This document shows positions 1 through 8,976 of a DNA stretch of 64,000 bases, piece by piece. Made by a program: the position numbers and the translations under genes. This DNA comes from Candidatus Zixiibacteriota bacterium (lineage in GTDB: Bacteria > Zixibacteria > MSB-5A5 > WJJR01): contig JBFMGX010000006.1 of assembly GCA_040752595.1 (NCBI GenBank), forward strand, positions 1 to 64,000, in the 5' to 3' direction. The notes beneath the pieces were generated by a model. It was given only the letters and a program-made list of their open reading frames with translations, was not told where the DNA came from and did not search any database. Each line of letters opens with the position of its first letter. Position 1 is the stretch's first letter.

Positions 1-2
1 CG

Positions 3-125
3 ATCATGGCCTATCTCAACGAAACCAACGACCATCCCAAACCGTTCGTCTGGACCAAAACCGCTGATGAAATCATCCAATCCATCGGACGCTTTTGTAT
101 AGAAACTTCTAACTCAGGACACTAG
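3..125 (+). mobile_element. IS630-family transposase, C-terminal fragment
   Basis: The frame from base 3 is open to a TAG at 123-125 and gives the last 40 residues of a protein that continues off the left edge. The fragment contains the KPFVWTKTADEI stretch and ends RFC..TSNSGH, which I recognise as the C-terminus of IS630/Tc1-mariner-type DDE transposases. IS630 elements insert at TA, and the TA inside the stop codon (123-124) could be the element's right boundary; that is inference. The catalytic DDE domain is outside the window, so activity cannot be judged. Confidence 0.75.
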
Positions 126-418
126 CACTCCGTCCGGAGGGATCACGCGCGCAGTTGCAGAACTACCCCAATCCCTTTAACTCGGGCACCACCATTGGAT
201 TCGTTTTGTCCCGATACGAACGTGTGTCCCTGGCCGTTTATGACATCTTGGGGCGGCAGGTGGCCCGGATTGTCGAGCGGGAAATGGAGCCAGGCCGGCA
301 CCTTCTTTCATGGGACGGCCACGACACGAATGGCGGGGCCGTCAGCAGCGGCGTGTACTTTTGTCGCGTGACCACGGGCCATGGCACGACATCGCGGAAG
401 ATGGTGTTGTTGAGGTAA
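113..418 (+). pseudogene. headless C-terminal sorting domain of an exported protein
   Basis: The frame is open from 113 (TAA at 110-112) to 418. It encodes a FlgD/Ig-like C-terminal domain starting at QNYPNPFN (about 155), with the usual YDILGRQV, W-x-G-x-D and G-x-Y-x-C-R motifs. Domains of this kind are sorting signals at the end of long secreted proteins in FCB bacteria. No signal peptide, ATG or ribosome-binding site precedes it: the frame runs directly out of the IS630 transposase end. The likeliest reading is that transposon insertion cut off the 5' part of a larger gene. The TTG at 155 could be called a start but would yield only the sorting domain. Confidence 0.7.
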
Positions 419-651
419 GGACATTGTAAGTGCATGTGGATTGGCATTGCTTGGGGTCACTCGATGGCGGGACAATGGCTTTGGGCGGAGTGCGCTCACC
501 CTGCAATCGACAATGACGTGACGAAACACCACTGGCGGAGTCGTGGTAACATTTTGTGCCACTGTATGTTCGGTCTTTTGATATAAACCACCACTCAAAG
601 ATGTGCCAGAGGGGTCAACAGTGGACCGGGGGATTGACGACAGCCGATGAA

Positions 652-736
652 TGCCGGAGGCCGGACTTGAACCGGCACGTCCCTTTAGGGACAAGGGATT
701 TTAAGTCCCTGGCGTCTGCCATTCCGCCACTCCGGC
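652..736 (-). tRNA. tRNA-Leu(TAA)
   Basis: An 85-nt cloverleaf reads on the minus strand from G736. The acceptor GCCGGAG pairs with CTCCGGC, discriminator A is at 652, the TTCAAGT T-loop is present, and a long variable arm marks it as class II. The anticodon loop shows ACTTAAAA, giving TAA. CCA is not encoded. It is the last of three tRNA genes transcribed in this order: Gly, Cys, Leu. Confidence 0.95.
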
Positions 737-822
737 ACGAACGCGTAGGGAAGATAAACGCCATGGTCCGGCGCGCTACACCGGAATCACTGTCAGGAGA
801 ACTCGGTTTGAGGAAGGGCAAG

Positions 823-894
823 AGGCGGGTTCCGGAATCGAACCGGAGTATAGAGGTTTTGCAGACCTCTGCCTTACCGCTTGGCTAACCCGCC
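823..894 (-). tRNA. tRNA-Cys(GCA)
   Basis: A 72-nt cloverleaf reads on the minus strand. The acceptor GGCGGGT pairs with ACCCGCC, the discriminator is U as expected for tRNA-Cys, the T-loop is TTCGATT, and the anticodon stem-loop GAGGT-CTGCAAA-ACCTC gives GCA. CCA is not encoded. Confidence 0.95.
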
Positions 895-931
895 GAAATC
901 TGCTGTGAGCGATCGTGTTGGGAGTGTCCGT

Positions 932-1061
932 CTCCCTCACCCCTTCGCTCCGCTCAGGACAAGCCGATCCGCCTGCGGCGGATCGACCTCTCTCCCTCAC
1001 TTCGTTCGGGACACTGCCGGAGAGAGAGGTTAATCAGTGAACAAGGGGCTTAAGCCCCTTG
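932..1061. repeat. intergenic palindromic repeats (CCTCTCCC family and AAGGGGCTTAAGCCCCTT palindrome)
   Basis: Between tRNA-Cys and tRNA-Gly lies a copy of the repeat that begins with a CCCTCACC-type motif and ends GAGAGAGAGGTTA, with an internal GATCCGCC/GGCGGATC palindrome (932-1033). It is followed by a 20-bp perfect palindrome CAAGGGGCTTAAGCCCCTTG at 1042-1061. Both types recur elsewhere in the window. There is no run of T after the palindrome on either strand, so I do not call it a terminator. Confidence 0.8.
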
Positions 1062-1105
1062 CCCGTGCACGCGATGAGACCAGCGACAGTACTCGCGGGG
1101 AAAAA

Positions 1106-1179
1106 AGCGGGAAACGGGATTTGAACCCGCGACATTCACCTTGGCAAGGTGACGCTCTAGCCAACTGAGCTATTCCCGC
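1106..1179 (-). tRNA. tRNA-Gly(GCC)
   Basis: A 74-nt cloverleaf reads on the minus strand. The acceptor GCGGGAA pairs with TTCCCGC, the discriminator is U, the D-arm is AGCTCAGTTGG, the T-loop is TTCAAAT, and the anticodon loop CTTGCCAA gives GCC. CCA is not encoded. Confidence 0.95.
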
Positions 1180-1262
1180 ATCATCCCACACCCACTATAT
1201 CGGCAGCGGCGCCCCCTGTCAATGGCGATTTGCCGGGCATTGACAGCGTCGGTTCGAGACGT

Positions 1263-3164
1263 TCACGGTCCGGGGGCCAACCAGGGTGCCAGCCGTCTAA
1301 TCCGATTCCAGGCCACCTCGGCGGCCACCGTGTCGCCCAGTTGGTGCAGGGCTGCACCGCGCACTAGGAGAGCGGAAATGCTCATGGAGTCGATGGCAAG
1401 GGCAGAATCGGCATAAGCCAGAGCCACTTCGAGCCGGCCGGCGTCGTAGTGACGCTCGGCGATGAAGGCGTCGGGGACGGAGTAATCGTGAATCCCGAGG
1501 GCTTTGAGCTTCTGCATGGCCAAAATGGCGGAATCCGCCTCTTGTCGCCCGGCGATGTAGTTGTAGGCGGCGTTGAGCAACTGCGCCGGCTCGATCGACG
1601 GCCAGACCGAATCGCCGCCGGCGTAACCCCCGCGCCGTTTGTGGACCGCCAATGACCGCCCGGGGATCGGGAAGAGAATGGTGTAGTAGTCACGCCGGAA
1701 TTTCTCATGGAGGATCAGCGCCCGCTCGGCGGGGGCCGACGGCTTGTGTCCGGTGGAGAAGAGGATGTAGTCGGGGTCCTGCGACAACACATAGGTGGCG
1801 TTGAAGTTCCGTTCCTTCCAAGAGCTGACGTTCCCGGGGATGGATTCGGGATGGCGCGCCACGGTCGAATCAACCAGGCCGAGCATGTCGATGATGCGAT
1901 GCCCCGGCAGTTCATAGCCGATCTTGCCGATCGTGGACGCGGCCAGCGTGAAGGGTCGGGGGTCGGTGGCGCGCAACTTGCCGGCGACCGTGGTCATCTT
2001 CGTGGTCAGCCCGAGCTCCAACGCCCGTGTCGAGTCGAGAAGGCTGCGCGGCAGGTACCAGCTCAGAAAACACCATCCCGCAAGTCCGAGCGCAGCGATT
2101 CCATACCCCCTGGTCTTCTTCGCGATGCGTCCGATGCCCCAGGCGACGGCCCCCAATGACGCAATGACGAAGGGGACGAGCAACGGCACAAAGAATCGAT
2201 TTGGCCTCAGTACGTCGCCGCCGACGCCGACCACATAGACCGCGAAGACCAACCACAAGAGCGGCACGATGCGCCAACGTCCGCGCAGAATGATCGACGC
2301 CGCGACAACAAGGAGAAGACTCACGCCCCATAGGCCATACTGTGAGAGGAAGGCCCACGCATACGCCAACCCACTCTGGAAGTACTCCCAGGCCAGACCG
2401 GTCTTCGCATAGAACGGATTGGGTAGGAGGGAGCCGTAGTACAGGAGTTTGAAAAGGGCAAAGGGAGTCAGCAGGAGTACAACGGCGCCGAACAGTCGAG
2501 CCGCTGTTCGCGGACCATCACCGATCCACCATTCACCGAGGACCAATACAATCCAGATCAGCATGCCCTCGGGACGTGTCATGGCGGCCAGAGCAAGGGT
2601 CGCGATGACCAAAGGTGAACGTCGCAACCAGAGCCAGAGACTCAGCGTGATCCAGAAGCCGAAGAAGGCGGTCTCCAACCCGGAGACCGTCCAGTATGCC
2701 AGCGAGCCATTGGCGGCCAACAGCACAGCCCCGAACACCCCGGCCCAGGGGGCGAAGCGTGATCCGGGAGACACCGCGCGCCAGACGGCGCGTCCCAACA
2801 GCGCCGACAGCACGATCATGCCGCCCCCGGACAACACCCCCAGGACCTTGGCCGCCAGATCAAGATCCACGCGCAGAAGCCCGGCCAGCACGAGCCAAAT
2901 CACCCAGAGAAAATTGGTGTACCCTTCGACCCGCTCCCAGGGATTGAACACGAGCCCGTACCCGGCCAGCGCATTGCGGGCGTAGCGATACGAGATGTAG
3001 GCATCGTCCTGGGTGAACCAGAGCATCCGGGCTTGCCAGGCAAAGAGAACGAGTGCGACGATGACGCCAACGGCAATGATCAGGTGATCGTGTGTGGACG
3101 CCGATGCGGAGGCCCGAATCTTGGGTGGGGAGCCGATCTTGCTGCGTGATCTCGACGGAACCAT
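1263..3164 (-). CDS. GT-C fold integral-membrane glycosyltransferase with C-terminal TPR-like tail
   Basis: The 633-residue protein has one N-terminal helix (about 28-48), an acidic loop TQDDAYISYRYARN (51-64) and the G-x-VFNPWERVEGYTN motif (70-84), then about ten more hydrophobic segments. This DD plus ERVEGYTN-LW signature is shared by polyprenyl-phosphate-sugar-using GT-C enzymes such as the mycobacterial arabinofuranosyltransferase AftB group. It probably transfers a sugar from a lipid carrier on the periplasmic side; the substrate is unknown. The last 70 or so residues hold a TPR-like helical pair (ALLVRGAALHQLGDTVAAE). It stands alone between the tRNAs and a regulator gene. Confidence 0.8.
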   Translation of the reverse strand: MVPSRSRSKIGSPPKIRASASASTHDHLIIAVGVIVALVLFAWQARMLWFTQDDAYISYRYARNALAGYGLVFNPWERVEGYTNFLWVIWLVLAGLLRVDLDLAAKVLGVLSGGGMIVLSALLGRAVWRAVSPGSRFAPWAGVFGAVLLAANGSLAYWTVSGLETAFFGFWITLSLWLWLRRSPLVIATLALAAMTRPEGMLIWIVLVLGEWWIGDGPRTAARLFGAVVLLLTPFALFKLLYYGSLLPNPFYAKTGLAWEYFQSGLAYAWAFLSQYGLWGVSLLLVVAASIILRGRWRIVPLLWLVFAVYVVGVGGDVLRPNRFFVPLLVPFVIASLGAVAWGIGRIAKKTRGYGIAALGLAGWCFLSWYLPRSLLDSTRALELGLTTKMTTVAGKLRATDPRPFTLAASTIGKIGYELPGHRIIDMLGLVDSTVARHPESIPGNVSSWKERNFNATYVLSQDPDYILFSTGHKPSAPAERALILHEKFRRDYYTILFPIPGRSLAVHKRRGGYAGGDSVWPSIEPAQLLNAAYNYIAGRQEADSAILAMQKLKALGIHDYSVPDAFIAERHYDAGRLEVALAYADSALAIDSMSISALLVRGAALHQLGDTVAAEVAWNRIRRLAPWLAPGP

Positions 3165-3305
3165 GGTTCGAAACCATCCGAGGCATGACGCCTCATGGAC
3201 ATGCGATGTCGTTGCCGTGCGGATTCAGCACGACGGCACCGACGTGGAATCAATGCCCTGGCACCCGTGGAGGCAAACGGTTTGCCGGCGGCTCTTGGAT
3301 TCTGT

Positions 3306-4835
3306 TCAGAACGTGGCCGAGGCGTAGGCGTGGGCTTGACGCTGAGGGAGCTTCATCCAAGGGATGTCAACATCGTTGAGGGCGGCAAAGAACAGCTCGA
3401 CGATCTCCGGGTCGAATTGGATGCCGGCAAAGGCGCGAAGTTCTTCCCGCGCCACCTCCAGGGACTGACCGCGACGGTAGGGCCGGTCCGATGTGATCGC
3501 GTCAAAAGCATCCACGACCGCCAGGATTCGTCCCTCGATCGGAATCTCGTCGCGGATCATGCCGAAGGGGTACCCGCTGCCATCATAGCGCTCATGGTGG
3601 TAGTACACATAGGGGATGGCGGGTTTCAGGAAGGGGACGCCTTCGATGATCTTCACGCCGATCTCAGGATGGGTCTTCATCAATGCGAACTCGTCGGCGG
3701 TCAACGGCCCCGGCTTGGAAAGGACGCCGTCGGGGACACCGATCTTGCCGATGTCGTGCAGCGTGCACCCCATCCAGAGTCCGAACAACCGGTCGTTGTC
3801 CCAGCCCAGACGGTTGCCGAGCGCGCGCGCCAAAAGCTTGACCCGATCGGTGTGTCCGCGCGTGTATGGGTCGCGGATTTCGATGGCATTGGCCAGTGCC
3901 GAGACCGTGTCCAGATAGGCGGCGTGAAGATTCCGGTAGAGACGTGAATTGTCGATGGCGATCGCCGCCTGCGCCGCCGTCATCTCAATGGTCCGCAAGG
4001 TGCCGTCACCGCAGGGACCGGCATTGGCGCGGCGCACGATGTTCAGCACGCCGATGGCGCGTCCCTTGACCAGCAACGGCTGGCAAAGACGATCATGGCG
4101 CGGCGCACCCTCCGTAAACAGATCACCCTGGCGATCGGTCAACAGCGCCAGTCGCCCGGTCGCCAATACGGTCGACGACACCGCGCTCTCGCCACGGAGG
4201 AACTCGAGATAGGGACCGTCGCGGATCACGGCACGATCGCCTTCGAGCCCCTGGAGCTCCATTCTCCCGGTGTCCGGGTCGTACAGGAGAACGGAGACGG
4301 CGGCGGCGGAGAATTCGCGCAAGACGGTGCCGAGGATCAGGGAGAGGATCTGATCCAGCTCCAACGAGGAGCCGATCGCGCGCATCATTTCGGAAATGGC
4401 CACCTGCTCGCGCAATTGCATGTTCTCGTGGCGCAGACGAGAGTGCTCCAGCGCCCGGTGCACCGTGGCGCTGAGCAACTCCAGCTTGAAGGGCTTGATC
4501 AAATAGTCGAAGGTCCCGGTTTGCAGGGCGGAGATCGCCGTCTCCACGGTGGGGTGGCCGGTGATCAGAATCGAGACCGCGTGCGGCTGCAATGCACCGG
4601 CGACACGGATCACCTCAAGTCCGGAACCCTCGCGCAGACGCAGATCGACCAGTAGCAGGTCGACCGATTCCCGTTCGAGGACCGCCTCGGCTTCATCCGG
4701 CGAGGCGGCCACGCGCACGGTCAAGCCGGGTTCTTCCGCCAGCCAGTCATAGAGCAACTGCCGGATCGACGGCTCATCGTCCACGACGAGAACGGTCGCC
4801 GGCGTGCCCCGCAATCCCAGGTCGATACGGTACAT
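3306..4835 (-). CDS. response regulator REC-GAF-HD-GYP, probable c-di-GMP phosphodiesterase
   Basis: The 509-residue protein has a receiver domain (about 14-130) with acidic pair D19-D20, phosphoacceptor D64, the ITGH switch and K114. A GAF domain (about 150-300) follows. The C-terminal HD-GYP domain (about 310-495) carries HDIGKIGVPD, a KTHPEIG helix and the full HHERYDGSGYP signature, so the metal site looks intact. HD-GYP proteins hydrolyse c-di-GMP. No partner kinase is adjacent. The motility cluster at the other end of the window is a plausible but unproven client. Confidence 0.9.
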   Translation of the reverse strand: MYRIDLGLRGTPATVLVVDDEPSIRQLLYDWLAEEPGLTVRVAASPDEAEAVLERESVDLLLVDLRLREGSGLEVIRVAGALQPHAVSILITGHPTVETAISALQTGTFDYLIKPFKLELLSATVHRALEHSRLRHENMQLREQVAISEMMRAIGSSLELDQILSLILGTVLREFSAAAVSVLLYDPDTGRMELQGLEGDRAVIRDGPYLEFLRGESAVSSTVLATGRLALLTDRQGDLFTEGAPRHDRLCQPLLVKGRAIGVLNIVRRANAGPCGDGTLRTIEMTAAQAAIAIDNSRLYRNLHAAYLDTVSALANAIEIRDPYTRGHTDRVKLLARALGNRLGWDNDRLFGLWMGCTLHDIGKIGVPDGVLSKPGPLTADEFALMKTHPEIGVKIIEGVPFLKPAIPYVYYHHERYDGSGYPFGMIRDEIPIEGRILAVVDAFDAITSDRPYRRGQSLEVAREELRAFAGIQFDPEIVELFFAALNDVDIPWMKLPQRQAHAYASATF

Positions 4836-5197
4836 CTTGTGGGATTATCGGCGTGCGCTCAGAGGGTGTTCACACGTGGGTGGTGCGCTTTCCACCGGCG
4901 AACGTACCGATGTGCAGTCGCTTGCGCAGTTGCAGAATCGGGGCGCGATGGTGCGTCGGCGGCACGAGAGAGTGTCGCAACCGGTTCGGCGCGGCGGGTC
5001 AGTGGTCCCCTAGGGGAGCACGAGTCGATGGGGGGAGATTCCCTCACCCGCTCGGACCTGCGGTCCGAGCGACCTCTCCCGGAGGGAGAGGTTAAGACTC
5101 GCCCCTCTGGGGAGAGGGTAGGGTGAGCAGTCTTCGGACTTTGCGGACACAGCGTGCAACCAGATCAACCGTCTCGTCCATGTTCTGTGAGAGGTCC
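4836..5197. repeat. non-coding spacer with palindromic repeats
   Basis: No gene is supported in this 362-base stretch. The part at 5041-5093 is a copy of the CCTCTCCC family: CCCTCACC, then a GCTCGGACC/GGTCCGAGC palindrome, then CTCTCCCGGAGGGAGAGGTTA. A second CTCCCC/GGGGAG palindrome follows to 5126. Nothing recognisable was seen at 4836-5040. Confidence 0.75.
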
Positions 5198-5755
5198 TCA
5201 GTAGTCTATGCCTTTTTGGGCCAGATCACCCTTCTGATAAGGGTGCTTGATCTCACACATCTCGGTCACGAGATCGGCGCGTTCAAGAATTTCGGCGGGG
5301 GCGCCCCGGCCGGTCAGCACGAGATGCACTGTGGCCGGTTTCGCCGCCAGCAGTTGCAGGAGATCATCGGCAGTGAAGAACCCCAACTGGCAGCCGACGA
5401 AGATCTCGTCGAGGATGACCAAGTCCCAATTCCCTGAAGTGATCTCCCCTTTGACTTCATCGAGGGCAGCGAGGGCCTTGGCGCGATGCACGTCGCGCGG
5501 CAGTTTGTCGTCGACGATGCCGACAAATCCCTCCCCCTTCTGGCGCAGTTCGACGTAAGGGGCCAGGAGTTTCAGGCCGTCCAGTTCACCGTAATGCCAC
5601 GACCCCTTGATGAACTGCCAGATCAGCGTGCGCAAATTGTACCCGGTCGCGCGCACCGCCATGCCGATGGCGGCGGTGGTCTTCCCCTTGCCGTTGCCGG
5701 TATAACAGATCACCAGCCCTTTGCGGATTTTGATCTTCGGTGGGTCGGCTGTCAT
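5198..5755 (-). CDS. cobO: cob(I)yrinic acid a,c-diamide adenosyltransferase (CobO/BtuR/CobA type)
   Basis: The 185-residue protein begins with a P-loop GNGKGKTT (20-27), followed by GMAVRA..G and the FIKG(S)W stretch typical of CobA/CobO ATP:corrinoid adenosyltransferases. The Walker-B-like VILDEIFVG and the LTGRGAP motif are both present, and the length matches the family. It attaches the adenosyl group to the cobalt of corrinoids in cobalamin synthesis or salvage. No other cobalamin genes are in the window, which suits salvage or a dispersed pathway. It is divergent from the exported-protein gene at 5827. Confidence 0.93.
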   Translation of the reverse strand: MTADPPKIKIRKGLVICYTGNGKGKTTAAIGMAVRATGYNLRTLIWQFIKGSWHYGELDGLKLLAPYVELRQKGEGFVGIVDDKLPRDVHRAKALAALDEVKGEITSGNWDLVILDEIFVGCQLGFFTADDLLQLLAAKPATVHLVLTGRGAPAEILERADLVTEMCEIKHPYQKGDLAQKGIDY

Positions 5756-5826
5756 GGAATCTCACTTTTGTACCCGCCCTGCCGGTGGGGCACTGACACC
5801 GTGGGGGAGATTACGTATAATCGGAT

Positions 5827-7005
5827 GTGGCGGCAATGGGATACTCCGGCGTGACATCACGGCACAGGACGCTCTTCTTCCTCGTAACCCTCGCAATTGC
5901 GACGCTCTGGGCGGGGCGCTCCGGGGCCGAAAACGCAGTTCGTTTCACCGACACCACGGCGCAGGCCGGCGAGCGGTTCAGTGTCGGCATTGTCATCGCG
6001 AACGATGTGATCTTGGGGGGTGCGTTCATCCCGTTCCGATGGTCGTCGGCGGACCTGCGATTCGACAGCGTGATCTTTGTGACGGACCGATTCCACGGCG
6101 ATGTCGTCGCGAGCAGAACGGCAACGGATCGTACGCATCGCACCAGCGGAATCCTGCTGTCGACGTCACTGGACCCTGGCGAGCAGGCGTGGATTCCCGT
6201 GGGCGAGGGACCCGTGGCACGCTTGCACTTCACAGTGTCGCAGGACGCAACCGACCAAATCGCATTCGTGGATTCAGTCCAGGCCCCGTTGGGCTCCGGG
6301 CAGTTTGTTCAATTCACGACGTATGATGGGGGTACCTTGCTGTTGCCCGACGTGTACGCGGGCGCGATTACCATTGGCCATCCCGCGGCGGTGACGATGC
6401 AGGTCTCCCCGGCGGCGATGTCGTTCCGAGGCGAGGTCGGCGGACTCGATCCGCCGGGGCAACGGCTGTCGATTTCATCCTCGTCACAGGATTTCTTCAG
6501 TTGGTCGGCGCAGTGGACAAACTCGTGGTTGAGCGTCCTGCCACCGGAGGGGAAGGCACCCGCACAGCCCCAAGTGACGGTCGATCTGTTCGTCCTGCCG
6601 GAGGGGCGCTACGAGGATACGATCGTGCTTGAGTCGCGCCATGCCGTCAACTCGCCGGTGCGCATTCCCATTGTGTTGACGGTTGATACCGCCGGATTTC
6701 GTCCGCCTGTCGATCTGGGATTCGCGCTGTTTCAGAACTATCCGAACCCGTTTGTCACCTACCACGATCCGGAAACCGAGATCCGCTACTACCTGAAAGA
6801 GGCGAAGTCGGTGCAGATACGCATCTACAACGCCGTGGGGCAATTGGTGCGGGTGCTGTTGTCCGGACATGTCGCTGCCGGAGAGCGGTCGCTGATTTGG
6901 GACGGACGGGACGAGAGCGGGGTCGTCGTGCCCTCGGGGCGATATTTCTGTCGGATGACGACGTCGACAGGGGCGATCACCAGGCCGATGATCGTGATCA
7001 AGTGA
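5827..7005 (+). CDS. exported cohesin-like protein with C-terminal PNPF sorting domain
   Basis: This is the only complete plus-strand gene. It begins at GTG 5827, or possibly ATG 5836; neither has a strong ribosome-binding site. Residues 14-34 form a signal peptide. Residues about 36-180 resemble cohesin or other Ig-like adhesion modules. Residues about 195-290 look like a BACON-type beta domain. After FALFQNYPNPF (about 301) comes a FlgD/Ig-like C-terminal domain with YNAVGQLV and WDGRDESG motifs, the sorting-signal type also seen at 155-418. It is probably anchored or released at the cell surface; the ligand is unknown. Its 3' end overlaps the convergent DUF2203 gene by 8 bases. Confidence 0.75.
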   Translation: MAAMGYSGVTSRHRTLFFLVTLAIATLWAGRSGAENAVRFTDTTAQAGERFSVGIVIANDVILGGAFIPFRWSSADLRFDSVIFVTDRFHGDVVASRTATDRTHRTSGILLSTSLDPGEQAWIPVGEGPVARLHFTVSQDATDQIAFVDSVQAPLGSGQFVQFTTYDGGTLLLPDVYAGAITIGHPAAVTMQVSPAAMSFRGEVGGLDPPGQRLSISSSSQDFFSWSAQWTNSWLSVLPPEGKAPAQPQVTVDLFVLPEGRYEDTIVLESRHAVNSPVRIPIVLTVDTAGFRPPVDLGFALFQNYPNPFVTYHDPETEIRYYLKEAKSVQIRIYNAVGQLVRVLLSGHVAAGERSLIWDGRDESGVVVPSGRYFCRMTTSTGAITRPMIVIK

Positions 7006-7384
7006 TCGGCTTGCGGCCGCGGAAACCGGTATCCAAGTGATGCCAGTGGGAGACGGACTCCTCGCCGCTGCGCCAGCAGAGAAAGATCTCTTCTCCGTCG
7101 CGAATGTGCGGGAAGTCGATGATCCCCGCCTCGGGATCTTGGACGATCACGCCGTTCTGCTCCAACTCATGCAGGAGCCGTCCGATGGTCTCGGACTGGA
7201 TGACCAGCTCGGAGCCGTTGGGGTCGCCGCCGTTTCCGGGTGCGGCACGATGGACGAGCGCAAGATCGCCCTGTCGTTCCGCCAACTGGGCGCGCAAGGC
7301 GGCGATCTGTTCGAAGATCGCACGTATTTGCGGGAGCATGGCGTTCGCTTCCGCCAGCGTGAAGTGCTTCGCGAATTGGGCCAA
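6998..7384 (-). CDS. DUF2203 family protein
   Basis: The 128-residue soluble protein has an N-terminal helical part (FTLAEANAMLPQIRAIFEQI) and ends with the DUF2203 signature IIDFPHIRDGEEIFLCWRSGE, H-W-H and GFRGRKPI. The molecular function of the family is not known. It follows glcD after a 65-base gap on the same strand and overlaps the 3' end of the convergent exported-protein gene. Confidence 0.85.
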   Translation of the reverse strand: MAQFAKHFTLAEANAMLPQIRAIFEQIAALRAQLAERQGDLALVHRAAPGNGGDPNGSELVIQSETIGRLLHELEQNGVIVQDPEAGIIDFPHIRDGEEIFLCWRSGEESVSHWHHLDTGFRGRKPIT

Positions 7385-7449
7385 GACTCCTCCCCTTGAT
7401 CAATCCCGGCCGCTCACCATTCCCCGGCCGGATTCCATGATATGGAGGT

Positions 7450-8856
7450 TCATGTTGCCCCGTCGTCGGGGAAGACCTTCCCCGGATTGAGGATGCCGTC
7501 GGGGTCGAAAGCCGCCTTGAGACGACGCATCAGTGCAAGCTCCGCGGGAGCGACCGCGATCGGCATGTAACGCTTCTGGGTCCAACCGATGCCGTGTTCG
7601 CCGGAAATCGCTCCGCCCATCGCGACCACGCGCTCGAACAATTCTGTGATCGCTCCCGGCAGACGATCATTCCATTCGGCGTCGGACAAATCGCGTTTAA
7701 GGATGTTGACGTGGAGATTGCCGTCGCCGGCGTGGCCATAAGTGATCGCCGAAAGCCGGTGGCGGGTGCAGATGTCGCGGACGACCCGCACCAGTTCAGG
7801 GAGACGGGCACGGGGGACAACGGTGTCTTCCTCTTTGTAGATCGACACCGACTTGACCGCCTCGCCGATCCCGCGACGCATCTGCCACAGATCATCCATC
7901 CGGGTCCGGTCATCGGCGAGCAACACATCGCGTGCGCCTTCACCAAGACAGATCTCCCCTACTGTCTCGGCCTCTTTCTCCAGAAGCGCGCGGTCATTGC
8001 CATCGAGTTCGAGCATGAGATGCGCATCGGCGTCGGATTGCGGGAATGACTTGCTGAATTTGGCCTCAGCGCAACGGACGGCCGCACCTTCCAGGTATTC
8101 GGCGACCGAAGGAGTCAGCCGCGCCAGGAATACCTTGGTCAATGCCCGTGCCGCCGCTTCGCCATCATCGAACGGCGCCACAAGCATGATCCGCTCCCGG
8201 GGTAAAGGGATCAGCTTCAGCGTGGTTTCGGTGATCACCGCCAGTGTCCCCTCGGAGCCGATCAGCAACTGCGCCAGATTGTATCCGGTGACATTTTTGA
8301 ACAGCTTCCCGCCCCAGCGGATCAGATCGCCGTTGGGGAGGACCGCCTCGACGCCGAGGACATAGTCCTTCGTCACGCCATATTTCAGCGCGCGCGGTCC
8401 GCCGGCACACTCGGCCAGATTCCCGCCGAGCAGGCACGACCCGCGGCTGGCCGGATCGGGCGGATAGAACAGACCCTGCGCCTCGACCGCTTCCTGCAGG
8501 ACCTGCGTGATCACACCCGGCTGCACGACGGCGACAAGATTGTCGGTGTCGATTTCGAGGATGCGGTTCATCCGGTCCAATGACAGACAAACACCACCAC
8601 GCACTGGAAGTGCCCCGCCGGACAAACCAGTTCCTCCGCCGCGCGGCGTGACCGGGATGCGTCGCGACGAACAATGGCGCATGATCGCCTGCACCTGTTC
8701 GGTTGTCTGTGGTCTTACTGCCACCTCGGGCGGGAAGCACAGGTCTTCCGTCTCATCGGCGCCGTAAGTGTCAAGGTCAGTCTTGTCGGTGAGGACGAAG
8801 TCCGCGCCGCAGATGGCACGGAGGATGGCGAGGTCCTGCGGCAGAATGTGGTTCAT
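7450..8856 (-). CDS. glcD: FAD-linked 2-hydroxyacid oxidase, GlcD/LldE-type subunit
   Basis: The 468-residue protein shows an FAD_binding_4 (PCMH) domain (about 35-215) with PRGGGTGLSGGA, LGGNLAECAGG and LLIGSEGTLAVIT. The C-terminal FAD-oxidase domain has the metal/substrate motif GHAGDGNLHVN, the GEHGIG motif and the terminal DPDGILNPGK. These fit glycolate oxidase subunit GlcD or D-lactate dehydrogenase, which oxidise 2-hydroxyacids and pass electrons to a partner or quinone. No GlcE or GlcF neighbours are present, so the substrate is uncertain between glycolate and D-lactate. Confidence 0.88.
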   Translation of the reverse strand: MNHILPQDLAILRAICGADFVLTDKTDLDTYGADETEDLCFPPEVAVRPQTTEQVQAIMRHCSSRRIPVTPRGGGTGLSGGALPVRGGVCLSLDRMNRILEIDTDNLVAVVQPGVITQVLQEAVEAQGLFYPPDPASRGSCLLGGNLAECAGGPRALKYGVTKDYVLGVEAVLPNGDLIRWGGKLFKNVTGYNLAQLLIGSEGTLAVITETTLKLIPLPRERIMLVAPFDDGEAAARALTKVFLARLTPSVAEYLEGAAVRCAEAKFSKSFPQSDADAHLMLELDGNDRALLEKEAETVGEICLGEGARDVLLADDRTRMDDLWQMRRGIGEAVKSVSIYKEEDTVVPRARLPELVRVVRDICTRHRLSAITYGHAGDGNLHVNILKRDLSDAEWNDRLPGAITELFERVVAMGGAISGEHGIGWTQKRYMPIAVAPAELALMRRLKAAFDPDGILNPGKVFPDDGAT

Positions 8857-8976
8857 CGGAGAGTGCCGGGAAGTCGCGATCGGTTGATCAAGCTGTTTAA
8901 TCCAGAAACGCCTCGGCAGGAGCCTCGCCCTCCCGAAGACGCTGGTAGTGGTTGATCGAGTCCATAGGCATCGGAT

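Noticed and set aside
1042-1061. Perfect palindrome between tRNA genes as an intrinsic terminator
   Set aside because: No T run follows on either strand and the same sequence recurs elsewhere, so it is called a repeat.
4836-4860. GCCGATAA on the minus strand (about 4848-4855) as a sigma-28 promoter for the HD-GYP gene
   Set aside because: It lies only about 13 bases before the start codon and has no -35 box at proper distance.
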